Assembly (NCBI GenBank): GCA_022648295.1
Contig: JALCME010000017.1
Span: forward strand, 52,573 to 116,572
Length of the DNA stretch: 64,000 nt
Source of the DNA: Bacteroides sp.
Lineage (GTDB): Bacteria > Bacteroidota > Bacteroidia > Bacteroidales > Bacteroidaceae
Reading direction: 5' to 3'
Part shown: positions 1 through 7,937 of the stretch, piece after piece
Position numbering within the stretch: position 1 is the first letter of the stretch
Layout: each line of letters starts with the position of its first letter
Program-made: the position numbers and the translations under genes
Notes under the pieces: generated by a model
Seen by the model: the letters and a program-made list of their open reading frames with translations, nothing else
Databases searched by the model: none
What the model was told of the DNA's origin: nothing

Positions 1-732
1 AACAGTAAACACTCCCATTATTGTTCCGAAATTACCTGCATCCGTAAAGAAAGAGAAATATCTTATGCCGCTTTGCAACAAGTGAGTGTGCCATGCTCCT
101 CCACCAATAAGCCAAGCTATTTCTGTAGAATCAAACCCATGGGACTTTTGCCAATAAGCCTTAAAAGCAGCTGTAATGACAAATATTCCTAAGAAATAAA
201 TGACATATTTCAGCTTCTTTGTAGAGTCAAGTAAAATTCCGGACACTATAAATGTCACTGGAAGCGTAAATAGCTCAATGCGGTTTTTTATCCATTCATC
301 CACAGTGATATTGGGGTTGAGAACTTGTAAAATGCAATATATCCACCATAAAGAGTAGCATAACGTTAAGGGGTTCAAACTTTGCTTCCAAGAAAAAGAT
401 CCTCTTTTAATTACAGTGTTTAACAGAATGGAAAACAGGCAAATCAGTAAGGATGCATCCAATATGAGGCTAAGTCCTTCAATATGTGAGTATCGATAAA
501 TAGCGGAAAAATAGCTTGTCAACAATACATAGACAAAATAACTCACTATAGGTTCACGGATGCAATTGATACCTAAAAGAAGGGCAGCAGGAAAGCATAC
601 GGCGGCAACAAGTAAAATCCAACTTTCCAAAACAAATGCATATACAATGGCTGAAAGCCCTAAAATCAATAGTAAATATACCAATCCTTTAGGAGCTATG
701 CTGAAATTATTGTTACTGTATATTGCTGCCAT
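1..732 (-). CDS. O-antigen ligase/polymerase-like membrane protein (5' part; runs off the window)
   Basis: An uninterrupted minus-strand frame starts with ATG at 732 (MAAIYSNNN...) and stays open for 244 codons to base 1, so the C-terminus is missing. It is very hydrophobic, with repeated 20-residue apolar segments beginning near residue 16. It ends the visible part in a soluble stretch with the motif FFTDAGNFG, which resembles the large loop of Wzy/WaaL-type O-antigen ligase-family proteins. Such proteins polymerise or ligate lipid-linked polysaccharide at the periplasmic face of the inner membrane. It starts 13 bases after the stop of the Wzz-like gene and is the natural partner of that chain-length protein. 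The family call is by hydropathy, motif and context, so polymerase and ligase cannot be separated. Confidence 0.72.
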   Translation of the reverse strand, partial: MAAIYSNNNFSIAPKGLVYLLLILGLSAIVYAFVLESWILLVAAVCFPAALLLGINCIREPIVSYFVYVLLTSYFSAIYRYSHIEGLSLILDASLLICLFSILLNTVIKRGSFSWKQSLNPLTLCYSLWWIYCILQVLNPNITVDEWIKNRIELFTLPVTFIVSGILLDSTKKLKYVIYFLGIFVITAAFKAYWQKSHGFDSTEIAWLIGGGAWHTHLLQSGIRYFSFFTDAGNFGTIMGVFTV

Positions 733-745
733 CTTAATGCTTCTT

Positions 746-2911
746 TTACTTTACCGCTGCTTTCTGAGAAGTCAATCCCAGCTGTGCCAGCCGATTGAAG
801 AACGAATGCATCCATGTGTTTGGCGGCAGTTCTCCGGTAAACGATTCTACGACTTCACGATCAGCATTATTCAGATATAAGAAGAATGCTTTATTTTGCA
901 AAGCTTCTTTTATTGGTGCCAAAGCGGTTGAATCACTCCTTCGCCATAAACGACATGCATTAGCAACCAATAAATTAACGTCAGCTTCCTGCAATACCGA
1001 TAATGGTATTGAGGCTCTATTGACAGCCGGGTATTCCACTATAATAATATCCGACTCGTTTTCAGCAACATTGCGCTTCCAAAATTCAGATAAATGCCGG
1101 GCATTAACATATTGGGGAGATTCAGGGTCAAAATCAAGATTAGCTTTAACAATCCTCACTGTAAGCCCTTCCGTAAGCCAATAGTTAGTGAAATACTTAG
1201 ATAAAAAGCTTTTACCTTCTCGCTCTTCCATACTTAGCAAATTAATAACCGTTGGCCTGCCAGGGTGCAAATAATTGTTCAACTGACGACAACTGTATGC
1301 CGCAGCCAAACGGTTGCACCTTTTCAAGAAACCACGGTACTTCAAGTTATTGGTTCCATTGAATGCAGCAATAGCGCGTAAACCGGTAAGTCGCTTGCTA
1401 CGGAACGGATCGCGTAAGGTACGATCGAGTAATTCAATAAGAAGGAAATAAGAAATGACAAAGATAAGACTGCCTATCATAGCCATAAACACATACAATA
1501 CGCGTTTACGACCGTTGTCAGTTAACGGGTAATCAGGCGGAGCTACCGTTTGCAAATTGCTGGTACTCATCTCTATGTTTTTTAAACGTAAATTAGCGTC
1601 AGCAAGTCCTTTCAGCTGGGTCCGGTAATTGTCTTCGGCTATTCCTATGGTCCGCTGTTTACGATTGACCTGAGTGCCAATAGGGGACATATGACTATAT
1701 TGGCTAAAAATATCATTCCGGCGTTCTGACAGTACGTTTAATTCCGCTCTGGCTTTGGCTTCATTAATACATGCCGTTAACCATTCATTAACCATGTTTT
1801 GGATGCCCACTCCTTCCTTTGAAAAATTGTACTGATTCAAATTATCAGAAATATGACTGATATTATTTTCGGCTGTCTTCAGTTCCCTTTTATTCTTTTG
1901 CAGTTGTTCGTGATTCGATTGTGCTTTATCAGAAATAAAGATTTCCTGCTCCATTATGTTCTGGTTCAATGTGCTAACCTTCTGCAATTCTTGTAAGAAA
2001 TTGGTGTTATCACGAATAATTTTAGCACGTATATCCATTTTATTTTCGAGCATATTTCGAAGTGCAACTGCTCCTTTATATTGTCGCTCCACATTTTCCA
2101 AGCGGTCTTCCACCTGATAACGGGTAACAGCCAGAGCTTTGGTTTCTTCTGGATAATTGATGACTTGCTCATCAACACAATAGTTCATTAAATCATCCTC
2201 TTGTTTATTCAACTCTATCTTAGCAAGCCTCACTTGCTCTTTGAAATACGCAATGACATCGTAAGTTGCCTTGAAACGCAACAATTCGTATGCTTTGATC
2301 AATTCTTCAATTAAAATGCTGACGGTCTTTTGGGTGAGCCCGGGATCGGCAGAGGTATAAATGATATTAAGAATATCACTATTACCTGCCCGCTTTATAT
2401 CTATTCCATCTAATGCCGCTGCACTGTAAAAGGGTACGGGACGATTGAACATAGCATACACAAAATTATTGGCACTTTCTTTTTTATATGCCGTTAAATT
2501 GGCTACCGTCTTTTCTACATTTTTCCGGTCTACCAATGCCAATACTTCTTTAGGAACTACTTGCAGCAATTGACGATAGTGTAGTGCCTGTATATAATAA
2601 TTATCCTTCCATTCTTCGCCGTATGTCAGTGAATTTGCAAGCAACCGGATAGATACTTTTTCCAAGATTCCCCGAGACTTGGCAATGTTAATAAGATTGT
2701 CAAAAGTACTGTTTATTGCAGAATAGTTAATAGAGACACCATCAATCGATGTCGTATTAGTGACTCCTGCATAAAGACTGCTTTCCACGGTGTAACTATA
2801 TGGCAAAAATTGAGTAAAGTAGTACACTAATCCCGTAACAAATAGAGTACCCCATAACAACCAATAACGGATGCGATATAAAAATTGCGATATGAATAAT
2901 GTAATATCCAT
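746..2911 (-). CDS. Wzz-type polysaccharide chain-length/co-polymerase protein with degenerate BY-kinase domain
   Basis: A 721-residue inner-membrane protein. A first membrane segment lies at about 17-37, followed by a long periplasmic region with coiled coil (roughly 210-440), and a second membrane segment near 470-495. The cytoplasmic C-terminal domain has the fold order of bacterial tyrosine kinases. Its P-loop is reduced to EREGKS (GKS about 566-568), the Walker A' aspartates are replaced (VKANLDFD, about 588-595), the Walker B strand reads IIIVEYP (about 622-628), and there is no C-terminal tyrosine cluster. It therefore probably controls chain length and export without autophosphorylation (inference). 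It lies between the TolC-like protein (10-base gap) and the polymerase in one minus-strand operon. Confidence 0.85.
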   Translation of the reverse strand: MDITLFISQFLYRIRYWLLWGTLFVTGLVYYFTQFLPYSYTVESSLYAGVTNTTSIDGVSINYSAINSTFDNLINIAKSRGILEKVSIRLLANSLTYGEEWKDNYYIQALHYRQLLQVVPKEVLALVDRKNVEKTVANLTAYKKESANNFVYAMFNRPVPFYSAAALDGIDIKRAGNSDILNIIYTSADPGLTQKTVSILIEELIKAYELLRFKATYDVIAYFKEQVRLAKIELNKQEDDLMNYCVDEQVINYPEETKALAVTRYQVEDRLENVERQYKGAVALRNMLENKMDIRAKIIRDNTNFLQELQKVSTLNQNIMEQEIFISDKAQSNHEQLQKNKRELKTAENNISHISDNLNQYNFSKEGVGIQNMVNEWLTACINEAKARAELNVLSERRNDIFSQYSHMSPIGTQVNRKQRTIGIAEDNYRTQLKGLADANLRLKNIEMSTSNLQTVAPPDYPLTDNGRKRVLYVFMAMIGSLIFVISYFLLIELLDRTLRDPFRSKRLTGLRAIAAFNGTNNLKYRGFLKRCNRLAAAYSCRQLNNYLHPGRPTVINLLSMEEREGKSFLSKYFTNYWLTEGLTVRIVKANLDFDPESPQYVNARHLSEFWKRNVAENESDIIIVEYPAVNRASIPLSVLQEADVNLLVANACRLWRRSDSTALAPIKEALQNKAFFLYLNNADREVVESFTGELPPNTWMHSFFNRLAQLGLTSQKAAVK

Positions 2912-2921
2912 AATTATTTTC

Positions 2922-3761
2922 TTATTTATCTTTGATAACTTTCACGTTTGTCAACATTTCCAACAATATGATAGAGTTGTGTAGAGCAACGCGACTTTGT
3001 TCGTAAGTAACTACTGCTCCGGAACGTCTTCCACGTTCCAAAGAAAGCGTAATAATATCTATTTTCCCTTGAATAAAGTTATTTTCTGATATTTTCATTT
3101 GTGCATTGTATAATGCAGCGGTTTCAGCTTTGGCTTTTATGGTAGCCAGTTGCTCTGTTACCGCATTATAGGCTTCCAATACTTTTAAGCGCCTTTCTTC
3201 CATTACTTCTTCCTGAGCATATTTTAATTGCTCAATATTATATCGATAATTTTTGAGTTTTAAAGGACGGTTAATAAGATCACCAATGCCTACGCTAACG
3301 CTGGCTCCAACATAGAAGGTTTGTTGCGTATTTGCCATGGAAGTCTGATACATCGGTGTAAATTCGTCACTCGTATTATTCAAAATATTATAACGACCAT
3401 AGGAATATGTACCATTTAGCCGGAAATAGTTCCACCATTCACGCTTCTCAATGCGATATCCGTTTTTTTGTTGCTCTACCTGCGAACGTGCTTTTTTGAC
3501 GGTAGCATTTTCTGTTACAGCATCCAAAAACACAGAGAGCGGTGGAAGTTCCAACTTATCAATATAAGACGGAACATTTTTACTTGCTTGTCCCAGAGTT
3601 TGGGCATCAGTCTGAGCTTCTTCCGCATTTAATCGCTCTATGATTTTTAAACGCCCTGCACGAGTCAAAGAGTCTTGCTGTGCAAAAACAGATTGCGAGA
3701 ACACCATCATTCCGGTGATAGCTACACTGCAAAAAAAGAATATTGAGTTTCTTGGTTTCAT
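2922..3761 (-). CDS. Short TolC-family outer-membrane protein of the polysaccharide locus
   Basis: The start is taken at ATG 3761 (MKPRNSIFF), because the longer frame begins with TTG at 3776. The 279-residue product has a signal peptide ending near A27 (SQSVFAQQ). Alternating helical stretches follow, including KIIERLNAEEAQ, EERRLKVLEAYNAVTEQLATIK and the ISENNFIQGKIDIITLSLERGRR region near the end. These resemble one of the two repeats of TolC/OEP-family channels; ordinary TolC proteins are 420-490 residues. A half-length member would have to oligomerise to form a pore, or act as a periplasmic partner. Position between sugar transferase and Wzz-like genes argues for a role in polysaccharide export. 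Family call is good; mechanism is inference. Confidence 0.7.
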   Translation of the reverse strand: MKPRNSIFFFCSVAITGMMVFSQSVFAQQDSLTRAGRLKIIERLNAEEAQTDAQTLGQASKNVPSYIDKLELPPLSVFLDAVTENATVKKARSQVEQQKNGYRIEKREWWNYFRLNGTYSYGRYNILNNTSDEFTPMYQTSMANTQQTFYVGASVSVGIGDLINRPLKLKNYRYNIEQLKYAQEEVMEERRLKVLEAYNAVTEQLATIKAKAETAALYNAQMKISENNFIQGKIDIITLSLERGRRSGAVVTYEQSRVALHNSIILLEMLTNVKVIKDK

Positions 3762-3799
3762 ATATCTTCTAATCAATAAATCTTATTTTTAATTCAACT

Positions 3800-4963
3800 T
3801 TACACATCTTCTTTCTGGATAAATGCAGTCAACGTTTTAACTATAATTTTCAAATCTAACCAGAATGAAAATTTTTTGGCATATTGAATATCCAATTGCT
3901 TACGTTCTTCGGCCGACAGCTTGCCGGAATCCCCCCGTTTTTCCACTTGCCACAGTCCGGTTAAACCGGAAGGGGCCATAAAACGATCAATATAAGCATC
4001 GCTCGTCAACAGTTCCGCCTCATAGAGAGGGAGTGGACGATTACCAACGATACTCATATCTCCTTTGAAGATGTTGAATAGTTGGGGAAGTTCGTCAATG
4101 CTGTATTTACGGATAAAATGTCCCACACGTGTGATACGTGGATCATGTTCTATTTTGACAAATGCATTTTTTTTCTCTCTGGACTTTTGTTTGAGAAAAT
4201 CTTCTTCAGAGACTACAAAGTCATCAGAAATCAAAATTGTTTCTCCTTCTGAAGGTTGATCTAAATCGTTTTTAATTTCAATAGCTTCTTCCTGCTCTTC
4301 TTCTTTTTCTGTCGTATATTGATTGCGAGCGTTTAACTCCTTCAGCCGTTTATCTGCATTGGTATACATGGAACGGAATTTTAAAAAATTGAAGATCTTG
4401 TAATTGCTGCCTACACGCTGTGACTTGTAGATGACCTTCCCTTTACTTTCCATTCGGATAGCAACAGCAGTAATAATGAGCAAAGGTGAAAGGATGAGAA
4501 TCGCAATACCTGAGAACATGATGTCAAATGTGCGCTTCCACAATGGTAAATGAAACACTCGGAGTGTTTTGCGATGTGTTTCACTAAATTCTCTTAGTTT
4601 ATATTCCTGACGTTTTTCGAGGTACTCCATCATACTCTCGATGCTTTCCTCTTTTGCATCGGGTGGGAGAGTATTATTGACTCCGACTTTTAGATACTCT
4701 TTTCGTTGCTCATTATGCAATTCTTCCGTAATAAGAATGATGTAAACACGTGGAAACAATTTATGTAAATAAGAAATGTTGGTATAATCGGTATCTGGTA
4801 CTGTTTGCTCATATAAAATGGTCGTATTATACCGTTCACGGATACCAGCGATTACTTTTATAGCTTTCTTCTGATTAGATACAGCTACAAATAGTCCTTC
4901 GGTCACATTATTCAAATGATTGATGACCGCATGGTTGGTTCCGATATAAACGTAGTATAACAT
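3800..4963 (-). CDS. Polyprenyl-phosphate sugar-1-phosphate transferase (initiating enzyme) with receiver-like N-terminus
   Basis: 387 residues. The C-terminal half is a bacterial sugar transferase (WcaJ/WbaP/RfbP class): one membrane helix at about 149-170, then KFRSMY (195-200), DELPQL (290-295), GDMSIVGNRP (301-310) and GLTGLWQV. These enzymes transfer a sugar-1-phosphate from UDP-sugar to undecaprenyl phosphate at the inner membrane, the first step of a polysaccharide repeat unit. A charged insert rich in Glu/Asp (about 211-268) interrupts the core. The first 120 residues look like a response-regulator fold (VYIILITEE near 73-81, GVNNTLPPDA near 94-103) but lack the acidic pocket and phospho-acceptor. 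It lies just downstream of a true receiver protein. The transferred sugar cannot be read from sequence. Confidence 0.86.
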   Translation of the reverse strand: MLYYVYIGTNHAVINHLNNVTEGLFVAVSNQKKAIKVIAGIRERYNTTILYEQTVPDTDYTNISYLHKLFPRVYIILITEELHNEQRKEYLKVGVNNTLPPDAKEESIESMMEYLEKRQEYKLREFSETHRKTLRVFHLPLWKRTFDIMFSGIAILILSPLLIITAVAIRMESKGKVIYKSQRVGSNYKIFNFLKFRSMYTNADKRLKELNARNQYTTEKEEEQEEAIEIKNDLDQPSEGETILISDDFVVSEEDFLKQKSREKKNAFVKIEHDPRITRVGHFIRKYSIDELPQLFNIFKGDMSIVGNRPLPLYEAELLTSDAYIDRFMAPSGLTGLWQVEKRGDSGKLSAEERKQLDIQYAKKFSFWLDLKIIVKTLTAFIQKEDV

Positions 4964-4983
4964 GCTTCTTTACACCTTTGTTA

Positions 4984-5337
4984 TTAAAGATATTTTTTAA
5001 TGCGAACTTTCAACTCCATGGGGTTAAATGGCTTTAAAATATAGTCTGAAGCTCCTTCTTCGAGCAACCGAATACGCTCAGTTGTGCTTTCTTCACTTGA
5101 TAATACTACAACCGGAATGTTTTTAAATAGTTCATTACTTTTTAAATAATGAATAAACTCTTCGCCACTCATACCTGGCATTCTGATGTCTGTAATAATT
5201 AGATCCGGCTCATTACCCTGTAACCAATCAATTGCTTTTAAAGGATCTTCGAAATACACCAAATCGTACTCATCCAGATACATCGACAAAACTTTTCCTA
5301 TGGAAGCCTTGTCATCTACTAATAATATTCTTTTCAT
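4984..5337 (-). CDS. Stand-alone CheY-like response regulator receiver
   Basis: 117 residues consisting only of a receiver domain. All catalytic positions are visible: acidic pair D8-D9, phospho-acceptor D50 in TDIRMPG, switch residue S80 and lysine K102 in LKPF. There is no DNA-binding or enzymatic output domain, so it must act through protein contact. The next gene (20 bases downstream) is a sugar transferase with a receiver-like N-terminus, a plausible partner (inference). No histidine kinase is present in the window. No promoter-like TAnnTTTG box was seen in the 77 bases upstream, so it is probably read through from the LruC gene. Confidence 0.9.
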   Translation of the reverse strand: MKRILLVDDKASIGKVLSMYLDEYDLVYFEDPLKAIDWLQGNEPDLIITDIRMPGMSGEEFIHYLKSNELFKNIPVVVLSSEESTTERIRLLEEGASDYILKPFNPMELKVRIKKYL

Positions 5338-5374
5338 TTAATAATACGTTATTTATCTATTATCTCGAATTACA

Positions 5375-5410
5375 TTTGTTGTTTGTTATTTGTTGTTTGT
5401 TATTTGTTAT
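5375..5410. repeat. 14-bp tandem repeat (about 2.5 copies)
   Basis: The unit TTTGTTGTTTGTTA occurs at 5375-5388 and 5389-5402, followed by a partial copy to 5410. It lies between the stop codon of the LruC gene (5415) and the receiver gene start (5337), so it is in a transcribed spacer of the matrix operon. Confidence 0.85.
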
Positions 5411-5414
5411 ATAT

Positions 5415-7751
5415 CTATCTGCAAACTTTGTCTTCATTTGGAAAAAGGTACCAGTCTTGATTCACCTCACGATTACGTGCCCAATTTAAGAAATATGGGT
5501 ATGCACCCTCAGACGGAGAAGATGTGACTGATATATTAACTCTCTCTTTGGGATAACGGAAATTTGGCACACATACTGCCCATGTATTATTTCCGGCCAA
5601 ATCCAGATTTTCCTGCTGTATGGTACCAGCTGTAGTTGCTCCATAATTCCAAAATTCATAGAGATGTACTTCCATACGTTTCTCCATATTTTTGTATTTG
5701 TAACAAATAAAAAAATCAAGATTGTCTTTTGAAAAAATCGGATCTGTTTGAGTCTGATCAGATAGACTAAAAATTATTTTATAGGTGTACGTATCATGTC
5801 CATTCACACTTTCGGGAGCTGTACTTTGAGTATTAACGATTGTCCCGTCATCTACACCAAAGACCTGATGAACATTATTAAATAGTGGTATCACTATATT
5901 GGCATCATTATCTTCCATGTAAGTTTTTGAATCATAGTCAAAAAAGGTATATGCTTTGTCACGCGGACTAGTTAACGTAGCCTGGAACCGCGTATCATCT
6001 CCACTAGTCTTAATATCTTTTATTGCCGATTTATTGATGCCTATGATACGTAATCCTCCACCCAATATTTTACGAGCTCCTGCAGCAGTAAGAGTAACAT
6101 CCATCTCTATTTGTTTAATAGCATTGGTCTTTGCTTTACGATCATAGGCGAGGGATACATCTAAAACAACGTCATTGAAGTCGTAATCTCCTACCAATGG
6201 AAAATTATCTTCGAAAACGTAAGTGTAGGGCATAGGATCAGTGGGAGTATCAGATCCTGTATTATTAGGAGTGTTTCCGCTCCCAGTACAATCACCAGCC
6301 GGAATCAAGATAGGGGATTCTCCCCATTTAGAAAGAACTCCATCTGAATTTACCAAATATTTCAGAAATGTATTCTTTTCCCAACTACTGTTTATCTCCA
6401 CATCTTTCACTTCATAGTATATATTTCCACCATTATATTTAAAACCATTCATGCTAGTCAATTTATTGATTTTGACCAAAGCATAACCATTTGTCGGCCC
6501 CGTAAATGATGTTCCATACGAAAAGTATGCTTCATTTTGAATATAAAGCATGGAATTATTGCCCATGATAATGTTTTTATTGGAATTACCTCCTCTACCG
6601 TAATTATTAATCATGGTGCTACAGTTATCTCCCATTGTTAAATCACCGTTTAATTGGTCAGTAACCTCCAACAAACATCCGTTTTCTATTTTGCAATTAT
6701 TATTTGTGGAAGCAATGATGGCATGTCCCATGTTGACCAACTTTCCCCCTACGTTGGTGATATTTAAATAACCTATTTGACATGATGTACCACTATTGTA
6801 TAAGATGCCGGTTCCATTCATTTGAAATTCTTCCAAATTAATATTGCCACCATTGTAGCTAGTACGTTGCCCAGAGGCATTGGTTAATCGAATAGATGCA
6901 TTCTGCCCCTCAATGCTCCCTCCCACATAGGAGATAAAACGGGTATTTCCTATCAGAGATAAAGTTGAATTATCAGGAAGAATGATTCTTCCGCTTTTCA
7001 TAACTATTATATCTACACCGGCATTTATGCTTTCATTACCAGTAGGGGACCAAGTGCCTTCAATAATAACAGTAGCAGGTGTATTATAAATTCCCCATGT
7101 AGCTATATTTCCATGAAAAGTTGTTCCTTGGGATATTTTATAGATGTCACCAGCAAAAAGATTAGTGCCAGTTGTTAATTCTTTAGCATTCTTAGCTAAT
7201 GCTTCTATTTCTGATTCACTGCGATCTGGTGATTGTGGAGTTACATTTCCGGAGCGGGTTATTGACCGACTCTTTGTTTGAGTTGATGCCTGGGATATAG
7301 TAGGAGAGATACCAAATGTAGTATTTACACTGTTATTTTTTATAGATACTAATTTAACCACATTACGATTATCTGGATCAATACGACAAACATAGACTTC
7401 TGTCGTTGCAATTGGACAGTCCATTACTGTCGTAAACGGTTGATTATCATTAGCACTTCCTTCTGCTAATAGCTTTGCAGAAGAGTTGTTTTCTAATGGA
7501 TCACCGTCATACACGCGTACGGTATAATCAATCCCTACATCTTCATAAACAGCTACATTTACGTTAACAGAAGCAGTCATTTTCCAATCCATTTGAGGAT
7601 CAATGTCCTTTACCGGGAATCGATCTTCATAGGTCGCCTTAACTTTTTCAGGATTAAATACATCTTTTTCACAGCTACCCAAGAAAGCTATTATAATGAT
7701 AAATGCGGCTGATATTATTTGCTTTATATATAATCTATTCCCCATAATCAT
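5415..7751 (-). CDS. LruC-domain surface lipoprotein 1
   Basis: 778 residues. A type II signal peptide ends in LGSC with the lipidated cysteine at C27. The middle (about 190-480) is Asn/Gly/Thr-rich with short repeats such as NGGN and IGNTRF, which suggests a beta-helix or solenoid. From about 508 onward it carries the LruC/DUF4842-type domain with YVFEDNFPLVGDYDFNDVV. The function of LruC proteins is not established; they are exported and recurrent in Bacteroidota. The gene has its own promoter (7771-7800) and precedes the receiver and polysaccharide genes, so a matrix or surface-scaffold role is the best inference. It is a paralogue of the next gene upstream. Confidence 0.8.
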   Translation of the reverse strand: MIMGNRLYIKQIISAAFIIIIAFLGSCEKDVFNPEKVKATYEDRFPVKDIDPQMDWKMTASVNVNVAVYEDVGIDYTVRVYDGDPLENNSSAKLLAEGSANDNQPFTTVMDCPIATTEVYVCRIDPDNRNVVKLVSIKNNSVNTTFGISPTISQASTQTKSRSITRSGNVTPQSPDRSESEIEALAKNAKELTTGTNLFAGDIYKISQGTTFHGNIATWGIYNTPATVIIEGTWSPTGNESINAGVDIIVMKSGRIILPDNSTLSLIGNTRFISYVGGSIEGQNASIRLTNASGQRTSYNGGNINLEEFQMNGTGILYNSGTSCQIGYLNITNVGGKLVNMGHAIIASTNNNCKIENGCLLEVTDQLNGDLTMGDNCSTMINNYGRGGNSNKNIIMGNNSMLYIQNEAYFSYGTSFTGPTNGYALVKINKLTSMNGFKYNGGNIYYEVKDVEINSSWEKNTFLKYLVNSDGVLSKWGESPILIPAGDCTGSGNTPNNTGSDTPTDPMPYTYVFEDNFPLVGDYDFNDVVLDVSLAYDRKAKTNAIKQIEMDVTLTAAGARKILGGGLRIIGINKSAIKDIKTSGDDTRFQATLTSPRDKAYTFFDYDSKTYMEDNDANIVIPLFNNVHQVFGVDDGTIVNTQSTAPESVNGHDTYTYKIIFSLSDQTQTDPIFSKDNLDFFICYKYKNMEKRMEVHLYEFWNYGATTAGTIQQENLDLAGNNTWAVCVPNFRYPKERVNISVTSSPSEGAYPYFLNWARNREVNQDWYLFPNEDKVCR

Positions 7752-7770
7752 TGCATTACTTGGTATGAAA

Positions 7771-7800
7771 CAAAAATACAGACATTTATGATATTTTCAA
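7771..7800 (-). promoter_or_regulatory. Bacteroides-type promoter for LruC gene 1
   Basis: On the minus strand the -7 box TATTTTTG (7771-7778) lies 19 bp from a -33 TTG (7798-7800). The inferred start of transcription near 7764 gives a 13-19 base leader before ATG 7751 (or ATG 7745). Confidence 0.6.
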
Positions 7801-7883
7801 TTTTGTAATCTTAAAAAAAGAAGTTATTAGTCTTTTTTAACCATTAAGAGTTATATCTTCAAAATTAATATCTAGTCTACAAT

Positions 7884-7921
7884 AAAAAGCCGGTGGACTT
7901 AAAAAGTCCATCGGCTTTTTT
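7884..7921 (-). terminator. Intrinsic terminator after LruC gene 2
   Basis: Arms AAAAAGCCGGTGGACTT (7884-7900) and AAGTCCATCGGCTTTTT pair with one mismatch or wobble, leaving a short A-rich loop. The structure sits 17 bases downstream of the stop codon at 7938 and gives a U-run on the minus-strand RNA. Confidence 0.88.
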
Positions 7922-7937
7922 ATCATCATGCCATTAT

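Noticed and set aside
560..880. Plus-strand open frame of 106 codons
   Set aside because: It overlaps the minus-strand polymerase and Wzz-like genes, which both have clear family features; its product is not recognisable.
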